A stretch of DNA of 64,000 bases from Climacium dendroides (GCA_950106755.1 OX467088.1:2154001-2218000); one strand, 5' to 3'; counted from the first letter of the stretch, positions 10,325 through 22,389 are shown. The notes: a model not told the origin generated them from the sequence alone. Numbers and translations: made by a program.

Positions 10325-12877
10325 ATGGCTGCTGCTGTGTCCGCCTTAGGGGGTGAGGTACGACCCTGCATTCTTCATCGCTGCCTGCCCTTGCATTCCT
10401 TGTCCTCGCTCTCGTTCTTGCGCGCGTGCCCTTTGCCTTCCTTGGGTCTGCCGTGCTTGCCTTGTTCTTCTGACTCGGCGGTTTAATTTCCTTGCTTCCG
10501 TCCGTGTGCAGCTTGGGTTGCGCCTATTGCTCACGCCAGCCGCTTCTCATGTCATTGTGCGCACTGCCTGGTACCTGCACCACCTTCCCTCTCAATTCCA
10601 ATTTCTGGTCCGTCGCTTTCACCGTCATAGTTTGCCGCACCGTCATAGTTTGCCGCACCGTCATAGTTTGCCGCACCGTCATAAACCGTTTCGAGGGGCT
10701 ATGGATGGAGCCCTCTTTCTTTTTTTCTTTCTTTCAAGATTTTATGGTTATTATTATTTTTATGGGAGGGGCACCTCGTGAGGTGTCATGGTCGTTCCGT
10801 ATTTCATGCTTCTTGAATAATCCGTCCCAAAATGATCTTCCTTTTGGCATGAATTTCTTGTCCCAAAATGACGTGGAGGAAAGTCCCGCGGAATGAAGAA
10901 TTCGTACTCACGACATACTGTTCTTGATGACATTCTTGTGGTTCTGCATTGTGCAGTACTGTGGTTGGCATCGGATTTCCCATCTACTCCACTCACAAAG
11001 CAATCGAGACCAACAACCACACCGAACAAGAAGAGTGGCTTGTTTATTGGGCAGGTATGTGTTTGGCGGTTTCCTCCATCCCTTGAATCTGGGAATAGGA
11101 TCCTTGTATGCATAAAAGTATGTAATCAAGTTTCTTGAATTTCTTCGGTCCCTATTTGAGCTTACGAGAAAAAATACGGCGAAACCAAGTTATTAACGGT
11201 CATGTATATCTTTCAACATGAACGGGTGCCATGTACGACCATGTCGACTCTCTCTAATGCGATAATCCTCTGGTAATTAAGTCATGCATGCCCTCGGAGT
11301 TTTATGTCTTGGGCTCTATGAATTAGAGTATCGTTTCCAGATGAGCCGCCGTTTGATGGAATTGAGTCAAGCGTGTCGTAATCACCGCCGCCGGGAGTGG
11401 CTGTTGTAATTCGGCCGCGATTGGGAGATTTATTTGGCTAGTCTTCGCTTCGTCCATTTTTTATTGCAGCACAGCGACCCTATCGTGGCACTTGGAAGGT
11501 TGGAAAGAAGAGGGATATGGTTCAACCCTACTAATGTTTATTGTGGGATATGTAGCTTATGGGTGCTTCAGTGTGGCGGAAGTTTTTTCTGACAAGCTTT
11601 TGTCTTGGTGTGTGTTTCCGAAGCCCTTCATTGTATTCAATGTATTCCAACTTAGTTTCTTGTCTAGGCTTTTGCAGAATTTAGCTTCTTAATGCGATAA
11701 AACCCTGGAATGCTGATGAGCTGGCGTATAGCTAAAGCACAATCTTTGGGGTTGGGTTCTGCAGGTGTCCCTTCTATTATCATGCAAAGTTTGTGTTTCT
11801 AGTGTGGCTTCAGCTCCCGAAGAATTTTGTACGTTTTTTGAAGGAATACTTCAGCCTTGCTATCATCTTCTTGAAGTCTCTGATACTTACTGTTCGCTGT
11901 TGACACGAGCATTGCCAACAACTCATTTACTTCATGATATTAAGTCTTGCTTCGAGAATTTCTGTTTGTGGTATATGCTATGAAGGAATATTTTTGTGGC
12001 ATAAAGGGGTGGTTTTTTCTGTACGTGCTTTTTGATTTTCGCTCACCTGTCTGTTGATATGACCTTCCACTTCATGTCGTGGAAGGGAACGTTTTTGTTG
12101 CACTGATTCTCTTCACACTCCGATATTGTCGCCTGCCCTTCTGTAGAATAACACAGCTAATGTTCTATTGCTATCTTCCAGGGAGCCCGACATTTGTATT
12201 CTAGTCTCTTACGCCCGTTGCTTCTGAAGCATCATGTCAGACTTGATCGCATTGTGGACGGCACTCGCAATGAGATGGTGCGGCAATTTTCTAATCTGCT
12301 AGCTATTTCTTATTAAAAAATATTGTTATGTAGAGTATTCCTGTCAGGAAATCTCGACGGTTTCTGGATGCTTGGGTCAACACAATGGCTGATTTTTTCT
12401 TGATATTCTCCCTAGTTGGGGAGCCATCATTTCTCTTGATATCTAGGCACTAATGATCTGACCTGATTGCAGAATAAGTTTATTGTTAGCCACCAACATG
12501 AGGTGCAAGCAGTGCAACGCATGCTCAAGAAGTTCTCCATTGTAGGCAAGTTTATTGAATTCATTGTTGGTCGTGGACGTGCAATAGCAGTCCGAAGACA
12601 GCCATTTCTATCCTGTTTGGTTGGCTTACAAGTTCGATGAATTACATATTGAGTAACTTGGAATGAAAACAATGTGGGTGCAGTGTATCAAGCTGCACAG
12701 GATGCTTTGCAATCTGCAAGAGCTTTAGAGGGAGGATCAAATCCAGCGGGAAGCAGGTCCAGCCAAGAGAGCATCACCCCACCACCGCCGCCATCACCAG
12801 CTGATTCAACATACGATGAAAGTACTGATGATGCTGGATGGATCTACACTGATCATCCTCGACAATCGGATCAGTAG
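10325..12877 (+). CDS. HVA22/REEP (TB2/DP1) family protein, 8 exons
   Basis: Exons: 10325-10357, 10512-10570, 10957-11054, 11556-11607, 11765-11828, 12182-12277, 12473-12545, 12684-12877; total 669 nt, 222 aa plus stop. HVA22/REEP proteins shape tubular endoplasmic reticulum through membrane hairpins; plant HVA22 members are often linked to ABA and stress. Residues ~12-120 carry the family domain: IGFPIYSTHKAIE, EEWLVYWA, VAEVFSDKLLSW, FYYHAKFVFLVWLQLP, then RHLYSSLLRPLLLKHH and DRIVDGTRNEM, closest from memory to the HVA22k subgroup. The C-terminal ~60 residues are Ser/Pro/Asp-rich (a PPPPPSP run) and look disordered. The start gives MAAAVSALGGE before the domain. The last intron uses a GC donor (12546), the only choice that keeps the frame open. 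The other introns are GT-AG. Confidence 0.92.
10620..10683. repeat. 18-bp minisatellite inside intron 2 of the HVA22-like gene
   Basis: The unit caccgtcatagtttgccg is repeated three times without change (10620-10673), plus a 10-bp partial copy. It lies wholly in the intron, so length changes would not alter the protein. Confidence 0.9.
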
Positions 12878-13800
12878 ACTATCAAATGTCTAGATGGCAA
12901 GAAGTACGGGTCGCTAAATTGCTAGTGGCTCCCTGTTGCTCTCACAGTTTGTATAGAGGGGTTCTGTAGATGTCCTTAAGTTTGCAATATTTTTTTAACC
13001 AGAAAGAGAGCTGGGAGCTTGATTTTACTTCGTCTCCACCGAGTCAGCAGCATTTTCTTGTAGAATTAGGACTTCTGATTTGGCTTTAAGTCCTCAGTCT
13101 TTGCGTAGTCTAGAGTCCATCGCGACAATTAATTGACAGGTCGTAGGTTCAGTTTTTCATGTAATTACTGTAAAAAGAGTTTTTAATCGATCCTTGTAAG
13201 ACGTGTTATGATCTTTTGAACGGGTTTCTTTGAGGTCCCAAAGGTTCTGAAGGTGATCCTTTCCTTAACCCCGAAAGGATGGGGGTGCTTCCTTCCTAAA
13301 TTTCGAATATCTCGAGTATTTAAGTACGAAAACCCTAAGATCTGGTATTTAGAGCGTCCAGAGCGTCCGCAGCGCTTCACATACTCGCCCAGCAAAGAAA
13401 TTAGTAACTTTTGATTGGTACGGTATTAGAGAGTCATATCATTGGAAGGGCAACAAAATTCACTCAACCCGTAAATGAAATTGATGTATGTAGGCCTAAA
13501 ACTGTTTCAAAGAACTCAAATCCAAACTACGGCTAAAACCTTCGTCTATATTTATTCATTATCAAATCCACCTTCTGGAAACTTGTTAAAATACACCCTT
13601 CTACAATTTCAAAATAAGAAACCTTACCAATTGTAAGATCATGTCACTTGGTTTAAAAAAGAAATATTTTCAACAATTTACACAAAAATGTATAGATCTT
13701 GCAACTTGTTAGTCCCCATAATATTTTGAAGAAATAAGTTGGGAATACATACAAAAAATTTCAACAAGAAACATTTCATATTCATGCTTGGAAAAAAATA
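12878..13800. other. 3' flank of the HVA22-like gene
   Basis: Probable 3' UTR (to about 13180) followed by AT-rich DNA. A 70-codon minus-strand frame (13183-13395) has no recognisable domain. Nothing else is supported here. Confidence 0.4.
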
Positions 13801-13881
13801 CTCTCTCTGTCTCAAAATAATACTAGTGTTTCCTTTGTAAAATACGAAGGAAATACCGGTCTTATTTTGAGACAGAGGGAG
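13801..13881. mobile_element. Stowaway-like MITE (Tc1/mariner type)
   Basis: The 81-bp element has terminal inverted repeats: ctctctctgtctcaaaataa on the left against ctccctctgtctcaaaataa read from the right, one mismatch in 20. It is flanked by TA on both sides (13799-13800, 13882-13883). The centre is also a fold-back (tttccttt...aaggaaa). The ctccctctgt terminus and TA target are typical of Stowaway. Confidence 0.88.
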
Positions 13882-14249
13882 TATTAAGTAGAGAGGGAGT
13901 TAAGTAAAAAGAAGTATAGTATGATTTTAAAATTTTAAGAATTAAGTTGTGAAATTGAAAAATTCTAATTCCAATGGGTTTTTTTTATAAATATTGAAAA
14001 TTGAGTTAAACGAAAGACTTCAAAGTTTATTTTAGAGTAGAGATTCCATTAGACTAAAACTCTTCATAATTTTCATCTTATCAATCAAAATAGAATGATT
14101 CAAAGCTTTCCACATACATATGAATTTTATTTCAAATTTTATTTTTTAATAAAATGATTCTTTTTGAGCTGCTTTGGTGTTTGGAAAGCAACAAAAATTG
14201 TGTATTATACAATAACTTTTTTAACCCCTAAAGGACCATTGTCCTTTTA

Positions 14250-15310
14250 CAAGACAAATGGGATTTTGGGTAGGTACCTATGGGCTGAATTTTTGTCATG
14301 GTTTTATGAAACTTTTTTTGAAGATAGAAAAACTAATTAGCTTCACGAGAATATAATTTTTTTTCAATCAGTGTCCAAGAACAAAAGTTATACCCAAATA
14401 AACTCAAAATAGGGGAGAAGGGGCAGCAAAAAAAAGATTTTGAAAATTTGAAAAATAAAATTGAATTTTTTCTCATAGATTGTATATATGTCTATATATA
14501 AAGCTTTGATTCATTCCATTTGAATTTGTTATGAGAAAATTATGGGAATCTTGTTTTTTAGGCAATTAGAACATCTTCTTGAAGAAATAACTTGTAGGAT
14601 TTCTAGATGCAATTTTTACAATTTAAAATAAAAAAGTTCCACATGGTTTTGTTTGCTTCTTAGAACAATCTCACTATTGGAATTAGTGTGTTTTAATTCC
14701 ATTTTAGAGATATTAATAATTTAGATTTTCCTTCTATCTCATACCTACTTCTACTTAATAATTTTTTTAAGAATGAAAATATAGTTATTTTCAAAACTTT
14801 TTTTTTGAACCTCAACTCAATTTTTCACCATAAAGATTTAAACCTCAAAACTTTGTAGTGCAAAAAATTTAAGTTAAGCAGGTTCAAAGTCAAATAATCC
14901 AATTCCACGATGTGTTGAAAAACTTATTTTTTCACTTTAAACAAAGATATCTTGCAATCTATGTAGTCAAAATTTCTAAAAAATTATCCATATTTTCATA
15001 CTAGTTAGGTGTAAGTTCCTATGGTTAAATGTGCAAAAAAAACAATTTTCGAATTTTTTTACTCTTTGCTATAGAAATGGCAGTTTTGAGTGTTTTTTGC
15101 AGAAAAAAGGAACTTGGTCCTTTAGGGGTTAACGATGTAGTCAAAAGTTATAAAAATTGTTGCACCTTAAAGCTACTCCTTGACCACATGTGTGAAAATT
15201 TTAAAGCAAAGAAATAAAAATTCTATTCTTAGTGAATTGTTTGAAATTACTGTGTTGCCAAAAAACACCACTTGGTCCTTCAGGGCTTATACCAATGTAA
15301 TTAAAAGTAA
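14250..15310 (+). repeat. Unclassified dispersed repeat, copy 2
   Basis: Second copy of the repeat at 5880-6830, same orientation and order of landmarks (attcattccatttgaa, gaatcttgttttttaggca, ggaattagtgtgttttaatt, cctatggttaaatgtgcaaa). It may run further right, where a short motif like cttggtccttyagggstta appears twice (near 15111 and 15270), suggesting an internal duplication. Short frames inside (15029-15217, 15180-15419) have no known domain. Confidence 0.55.
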
Positions 15311-16623
15311 ATTGAAAGACAAAATAAGAATTTCATGGCAAATCATGCCTAAGGGTGCATGTTTGAAGCACCTTCATAAAGATCCTAAAGCATCCATTGA
15401 AGGATCTATCACTCTATGACTACAATATATATTGCCATGTCACGTGCCATGTATAAAGTTGTAAATATTTTACTAACTAAATTTAAAAAGCATAGACATT
15501 GCAGTAGACAAATTTGTAACAAAAATCACCCCATAAGAATGTTTGATACAATGTTATTCTCGGCTTCTATTACATTTTGTAGAAAGAGTTGAGACTTTGG
15601 TTAAGTATTAAATCTAGCCAAACTTGAATTTCAACTCTTCTTCTAAACTCCAATTTCTTAGACACCAAAACTTCCAAAAAGTATTGGTATGTAGATATTT
15701 CTTAGTACATGAGGATTTGAAACACCTTGTGATACATCAAGTCACAATTTTAAGACTTTAATCTCTCTACCAATCAAAATTTGAAAATTTAGTAAAACAT
15801 GGGACAAAGTATGAAGTAGCCCGAAGATGGAAAGTCATGCAAAAATATTAGAAAAATGTCATGAAATCCATAGAATTTTCTTTTCTTACGTATAGTACTA
15901 CTACTACTAATAATCACCAAAAAGATACATGCATCTTTTAGGTACATAGGTACATAGTGACAGATTGATCATTTTTTAAAAATCAAATATAAAAAACATT
16001 GTAGGATACATGTGTTATTCCACCATTAGTGATTAAACTTTTCAAAAAATTCTTAAAGGGTATAAAAGTCACATGTAATTTAGTGTTAAAAAAACAAAGT
16101 TCACAATTTTCAATTAAAAAGCCCATGAGCGTTTCAATACTGAGTACTAGAATTCAAAACTATTGTGCACATCACATTCACTGGAACACCGGAATGAACA
16201 TGGGTATAGCCATTGTTTGATCATCCACGTTAGCATTACTCTAATATGGCAAGTGTGCTAGAGCTAGAGCTGCATGTCATGTGCCATCAATAACAATAAC
16301 ATTATTCTGGTCATGATCTATTTGATCTATTTCCTCCAGAACAGTACTTGCAATAATAATAAGAAGTACCCCTCCCATTTTTCATTCAAGAAAAAACCAC
16401 ATTGAGAAAAGGACAAAGTATGCTTTGAGTACTATAAAATTGGCATTGAAAGGAGAGAATATAATTACTGGTGAGCATATAATCATGTTCTGCACCTCGC
16501 ACTTTGTTTAAATATGCAGCTAGTTGTTTGTGAGCGCAATTAGCTAATCGTGTACCTGAATTTGTGTGCACATTCAAAATGTTCTTCACCTTTGTCTTTT
16601 ATACAGTAGCCCAATATTAAAGT
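15311..16623. other. AT-rich intergenic DNA with no supported gene
   Basis: No exon-like, RNA-like or transposon-terminal signals found; small frames at 16029-16220 and 16386-16589 look like chance. Confidence 0.5.
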
Positions 16624-16826
16624 CATATTCAATATAATGAGACTTTTTGCAGATTTTGAGACAAAATGTTAGATATTATAATGTTCAAATAACGATTCTA
16701 AAATGAAATTCTAAAAGTTAGTGTTGTTGTCTATTAATAAAAAAATACTAATAAAGAGATAAAGTGATTTATCTTCGAGTCGAAGATAAAAATAAAACTA
16801 CAAAAAGTCTCAATATAATGAATATG
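16624..16826. mobile_element. Candidate MITE with ~26-bp inverted ends
   Basis: The left end catattcaatataatgaga and the right end read in reverse (catattcattatattgaga) match over about 24 of 26 positions, and both continue to ctttttg. The inside is non-coding. I could not identify a clean target duplication, so the superfamily is undecided. Confidence 0.5.
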
Positions 16827-18751
16827 GCCTTTATTCCAATGAATGTATACAATCCAACATTGTAGAAAGTTTTTGTGAGAATGTGGTGGTCCATTGTGGC
16901 ATTATGACAATTATCCCATCCGAGATAAGTTTTAATTCATTTACTAACCATGGTTATTGAGGAACAAGAAGGCAACACACCATTTGTACATGCAATCTCA
17001 AGAAAGGACTACCTCTTTTAATGGAATAAAGTCTAGAAATGCACTCTTTTTCTACAAATTTGTCCATTTTTCTCAGTAGGTCTATGCTAATGTCAGTACT
17101 ACCCACTGAAATAGTAACACTAACAACCACCTCCTTGAGTTGTAGAGGAGATTTTTTCTAGGAGGTTTTTTCAAGGCAGTAATTTCTTTTAGATATTTTT
17201 TAATTAATACAAACTTTGTGGGTACATTTTCAGCACAACCAAGGTTCTTGCTTTGAGATGCAGGAACTTGAAATTGCACTCCAGTGCTAGTGTATTGTAA
17301 ATCTACTACATTTTCAATGTCAACAGCTTTTCCTTTAAAGGTCGTTGCTTTCACTTGCAACAAAGTTGGTGCCATTGTATAACATTGTTGAAGACAAAAT
17401 TGAATGCATTAATGGAAAGACAACAACATAGACTTCAAATTGGAGGAGATAATGTGGTTAATCTTCTTGAAAGAAGGTAATTTGCCAATTCAATCCCTAA
17501 ATCTAAACAATGAAAACCAAGTTGAACACAAATGCAAGGTTTGAAGTACTTTAGAACCTTAATCTTTACACCTCAATGTTTAACTAGACAATGAAGCAAA
17601 CTTCATTAGATTAACCTACATTAAACCCAATCAAACACAGATTCAAGGTTTGAATTACCTTAGAGGCCTATGGTGACAAACTGCAAATCCATTTGTATCT
17701 ACTTTTTAATGGATCTACAAAATTGAATCCACCTCCAATGAGTCTGAAAACCTTCAAACCTTCCAAGTACAATTGTTTTCCTCAATTAGAGCAGGAACCC
17801 AATCACACCCTCCCACTCACAAAACTTAAAAAGCTCTAAACGCCAAATCCTAAACCTAAGTGTGCAACTACAAAAAGTGACAACCAATGGAGCGACTCAT
17901 CGAATTCTCCCACCTTCCTTGTTGTGGATAATCATTGCCCTTTGACCTATCATGTGCAAACTTCTATACCTTTGTCTACAAAAGCCAAACACATAACAAG
18001 TTTTCAACTGAAAAGAAGTTTTGGATGGTCAAAATTGTCTCTAAGGACAATGCCATCAACAACCACAAATTTTTTCACACTTCTACAAATCAATGGCTTT
18101 GGAAAGGGGGGGGGGCATTTTTTTGGTAATTGTAATCAACAACTTTGTTTTGTTTTTTTTTCCATGGAAGAGGGAGGGTGTTAATTGAAAAGCTAGGGCC
18201 TATTTCACGGCCTATCAAGGTTGCTAGCAGGCGAGCTTGTGAGCATGAGCCTGTGAGCCTATGAGCGGGAATTTTTTTTTATTAAGGAAATGTAGGGGAC
18301 CTATGACCGTGGATGTAAGTGTCTTATTTTTTCTGAAGATGTGAGCTCATTCTTCAAAAAATTAACTTACAAACTTAAATGAAATAAAAAATTGCAACAA
18401 CCAATTGTGTTTAATCCATAAACGCCGCAGAGGATGTCAAATGTCTAATGAATGACAAAAGAATCTCATATGTAGGACGTAACTGCAACTATTCATCCAC
18501 ATAATTAAGGGTGGGAAAGAGAGATCTTCTACAATACTTTTAAAGTAAATGATGTCACACGGTTCCAGAATCACTGATTTTCACGGTAACCAGCCCGACG
18601 TTCAAGAGTTAATTTTGATAGAAAACATAAAATGCAAAATTTTGAAGGGAAATGAATCATACTAAAGATGTAGCCATAAAATACACAATCAAATCAAATT
18701 GAAAATGAATACATAACAGTTTGACTCATGAGATATGTCAATCTCATAAAT
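16827..18751. other. Intergenic DNA downstream of the minus-strand pseudogene
   Basis: Apart from the open frame listed at 17082-17375 I see no supported gene. A short G-rich block near 18105-18115 and repetitive gtgagcatgagcctgtgagc text near 18239-18265 may be debris of another repeat. Confidence 0.4.
17082..17375 (-). CDS. Hypothetical 97-aa open frame, doubtful
   Basis: The first ~85 residues have a balanced composition with little simple repeat, unlike the surrounding chance frames, and start from ATG. I recognise no family or motif. It lies downstream of the methyltransferase-like pseudogene on the same strand and could be a fragment of a related decayed gene, one exon of a spliced gene, or chance. 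Confidence 0.22.
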   Translation of the reverse strand: MAPTLLQVKATTFKGKAVDIENVVDLQYTSTGVQFQVPASQSKNLGCAENVPTKFVLIKKYLKEITALKKPPRKNLLYNSRRWLLVLLFQWVVLTLA

Positions 18752-21411
18752 CTAGGTTGTAGTGGATTCAGTTGCAGACGCCAAGCTACTCTCATACTCT
18801 AAAGTCTCTTTCCCTTCTGATGCCGATCCATCTATGAATTGCAAAACATTAAGAGCATATGTATCTTTTCTACGTTTTAGTTCTAAGCTACCAAAGTTTG
18901 CAAATGCTGATGCTAATTGCTTAGCATAAACTGGGAGATCAAAAGATTTTTCTGGACTTAGTACTAGTTTGTATCTCTTCCTCAATGCATCTACGAACAT
19001 CAGTTTCTGACGCCTAAAAAAAAACATATAGAATATTAGAGTCACAAAATAAAAGAAGTAGAATGTCAGAAAGACACTTAAAAAATATGAAAAACTTACT
19101 TACTAGGTTTAGTTCGGCGAGGAAATTTTCGAGGAACCCCAATCATTGTGTCTAGATCTTGTGAAGATGCAACCGGCATTGGCGGTTGCGTTTTAGTTAT
19201 TATCACATCTTTTTTAGTGTTCCTTTTCATGGGTTCAAGGATGCCATGAAAAACACTATAATTGTCTTCTTCTAAAGCCACTATGTGTCGTCCTGTGCTG
19301 CGACATGTTGTAATTGATGCACCTACAATTTACAAAATGCAATTTATTTCAATGAATCACTATATCAATACATATATGAAAATCCAATTCTTGAAATGAA
19401 AACTAACTAGTGGATGCTGTGCAGTCCAAAACCAAGTCGCCTTCTTCAGTTGACTGTCCCCTCTATAAGGAATTTGAAGAGCCTAGTATCCTTTTCGTGA
19501 GACCTTCGCCATGGAATTTTGGTTTGTAGATTGACCAACATGCTCTCTTCAGTTGTGTAGTTAATTAATGTATCATCCTTGCGTAGGTCTACTTTTGCCT
19601 TCTGCATTGCTTTTGACCGCTTCAAAGAGAACTTTGACTTTTCTTTATCACCGAGGTCCTTCACCAAGAGAGTGATTCCAAACTTCAAAGTCTACAGTCA
19701 TAAAAAATTATATATTAGAAAAGAATACAACCATCTGTGAATGTCAATTTCCATTAAAATCATGAAAATATTTGAAAATACTAACCGTTTCCAAGTCATC
19801 TACAACTAAAGTTAAGTATATACAATTGATGCCCAACCATTCCTTCTTCTTTACCAGTGAAGGATAAGACTCGCACAATCCTGCAATAATGCCCTTTGAA
19901 TCGGTACACCATGACTGAAATACTATCATGCAACCATGGTCTTGTAAGTGCATATCTGCAAAGAAGAAGGCCGATTGAATGGCCTCATACTCTGGATTTG
20001 AATTCCATGAAGGTATTGCTTTCTCTAGAGTACATACATCCAGGACAGGTAAATTTTCTTGGCAGTAAAAAAAGATGAGGTCCACTAAAGGTGCTCGGCT
20101 CACTTTACCTCCATAAATACGGGGCTTCCTTAGTGCCAACTACAGAAACGAATTTATGCAAACAATCAATTATTTATACAACTTTGTTTCAAAGGTCCAA
20201 AAAATAAAGGATTATTAGTTTTAGGCAAAACATCATGGTTACCTTCAAAAAGGTTGTCACTTCAGTATAGCACGTAGGCACATCGGACTCCATGTTATCC
20301 ATCACGTCGACAATAGAGACGTTCAAGATCAATTCCTCTGAAGTGACGTCTGCATCATCACCAAGAACTATGACCTAAGTACCTTGTGTCATGATGTCCT
20401 CTGTGAAATCTGGAAGTATCGCCTTCCTCTTCAATCCACTTTGGGATCCACTTTGCATGTGCAAGTTTTGATGAACCGTTGAAGAGGCCTGTACTTGTTT
20501 ATTGCCTTCTTCCTTTTTCTTCCCTTTGCCTTTCCCCTTGCCCTCTTCTTTCTCCTTGCCCTCTTCTTTCTCCTTGCCCTTTTCTTTCTCCTTCTCCTCA
20601 CTAGAAGAAACCCACGTTTTAGGTGACGTTTTGTAATTTTTTTAGACGGATTTTAGGTGACGTCGGAAAAAACAACTTGTGTTTTTTGTGTCTAATATAA
20701 CATCTGGATGTTATATTAGACACAAAAAACACAAGTTGTTTTTTCCGACGTCACCTAAAATCCGTCTAAAAAAATTACAAAACGTCACCTAAAACGCGGG
20801 TTTCTTCTAGTGCCTTCTCTGCCAACTTGAGAAGACACTCTGCTTCTTTTTTGTCCTTGTCCTCATGAATCTCTTGCTCTTTGTTCTCTTTCTTCTTGTC
20901 AGCAACCATTCTCCTTGCAATTGCTCTTTTCTTTTGTTGATCAGTGTAGTTGTTGAATTCGGGAACATCCAAGTCAATGATGCTGAGACCATCTAGTGAT
21001 TTTCGAAGTTCTATTTCTGATGGATGAGTGAATGTCAACGGACAATCTGGATACCACGCACCACCACTAAGATGAGCCATCATGAATGGCTTCAGTTGGC
21101 TTGACGTGTACATGCACTCTTCAGAACTTCAGTCCAACCATGTGGTTAGAAATGGAGGAAGATCCTCCCTAGGGATGGCATTCTTCTCTAAAAGCTCGTA
21201 CTTGAAACACCTAAAATAAGAACATTACAAAAATTAGTAACAATCACATAGTCGAATTCCTTATTACAAATAATACACATTCACTGAACAAATAACTACA
21301 TATGCTAATCTTCCAAAGAAATTAAGGAATTTTGAAATTTATATTTACATAAATGTACCAGAAAATAACTCTACGAACAACGTCATTTGATCCATCAAAA
21401 TTTGAGAAGGT
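18752..21411 (-). pseudogene. Multi-exon pseudogene, probably DNA N6/N4-methyltransferase-like
   Basis: Six phase-compatible minus-strand exons: 21411-21349 (cut by an LTR), 21210-20243, 20139-19786, 19691-19408, 19322-19100, 19013-18752 (stop). The second exon encodes a conserved-looking stretch (LSGGAWYPDCPLTFTHP), then a Lys/Glu-rich tract. The third has DLIFFYCQENLP and a strand-like HGCMIVFQ. The fourth and fifth give GDLVLDCTASTSAS then TGRHIVALEED. The order, a DPPY-type region before a DxFxGxG-type motif, matches permuted (beta-class) amino-methyltransferases, but both motifs are degenerate, so this is inference. Breaks: LTR at the 5' side; TGA at 21129-21131; a CACTA MITE at 20599-20812; TAG at 20375-20377; and a frameshift in the fourth exon before 19446. 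The first exons should lie beyond the right edge of the window. Confidence 0.6.
20599..20812. mobile_element. 214-bp hairpin CACTA-type MITE
   Basis: It starts cactagaagaaaccc and ends with the complement, gggtttcttctagtg. The two halves are almost perfect inverted repeats across the full length, meeting near 20709. Exact 3-bp target duplications (cct) flank it at 20596-20598 and 20813-20815, the CACTA hallmark. It sits in the Lys/Glu-rich exon of the minus-strand pseudogene. Removing it and one cct rejoins the reading frame, and the near-perfect hairpin suggests recent arrival. Confidence 0.9.
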
Positions 21412-22389
21412 TGTCGCAGCACAGGGTAAGTGAAATTCCCTATTATGCTCACAAAAACCTCTTTAAAGGATAACAAAGTGACTCTAAAGATCAAACCCAA
21501 GAGACTCTATGAAGTATTTTGTGTTACTAGGTGGTTTGAGAAAAATTCTCAAATGAATTCAAATACTCTTCTTTCTCACTGTTTATCCTTTTCCCCAAAT
21601 ATCAGACAATTCCTTTCTATTACTGTAGGCTGATCCGGTCTAAGCTAATACCTGATCCGAATCAAAATCTATTCACACAACCAACAAGAATCCAACCGGA
21701 ACTCATACTTCCGATCAGATCTTTATTACTTCATCCGAGAAACTTATTCTCCTTAGTTTCTATTCTGGTTTCGCTTAACCTCTGTTGACACTTCAGAGAG
21801 GTCTTCCACTTGTTCTCAGAGAAGTAGGCCCTCCTCTCCTTTTGGTCTTTATAGTGACGGAAGATTCACTCAGCTAATCTATCCTTTTATTCTAGCAGGT
21901 TCCGGTTTGATCTTTCACAGCAAACTAGGAATGTTCCCAGTCTGTAGGTCACACAAAAATCCCCTGTACAATCCTCACCAACTACAACGACCTTACTGTC
22001 TCTTCAGATCTGTGCGAAACTAAGGTGGCTACAAGTGTGTCTACCCGTACCAGTACAATCTAGAGCTCTTCCGTTTACTTCTTCAGAAGGCGAGATCTCT
22101 CAAGTGATCGGAGGCTAACCCAGACATCCCATCTGGTAGCTCTAGCGTAGTTTGAGAATCCTCTCTCTTACTACCTAGCCTAGCACTGGCTATCTCATTC
22201 GGAATAATGAACTCTAAACCTACTGAGGTGTCTTGACTCACTCCCAACACTTACAACCTGTCCACATATACATGCAATCACAAGAAGACACCAAGGGGAG
22301 AAGTTCCTCTCACAATCTGCTCATCTATACTCAATCTCTCCCTCCCTCATCCGGCTAGTCCTTGGGAAGACAAGGAAAACAATACAAAA
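21412..22389 (-). mobile_element. LTR of family A, outermost copy (layer 1), left part
   Basis: It begins tgtcgcagcacagggtaagt, the family A LTR 3' end in reverse, and aligns throughout with the reverse of the family A LTR 3' part (compare 27593-28560), with much more divergence than the inner copies. It cuts the methyltransferase-like pseudogene; the target duplication should start aaggt (21407-21411). It is itself cut at 22390 by a family C LTR and resumes at 63948. No coding part is in view. Confidence 0.8.

Noticed and set aside
10620..10683. Short identical repeats as a CRISPR-like array
   Set aside because: Units are directly tandem without spacers and lie in an intron of a eukaryotic gene.
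12542..12543. Ordinary GT donor for the last HVA22-like intron
   Set aside because: Would join out of frame and stop after about a dozen codons; the GC donor four bases later keeps the frame.
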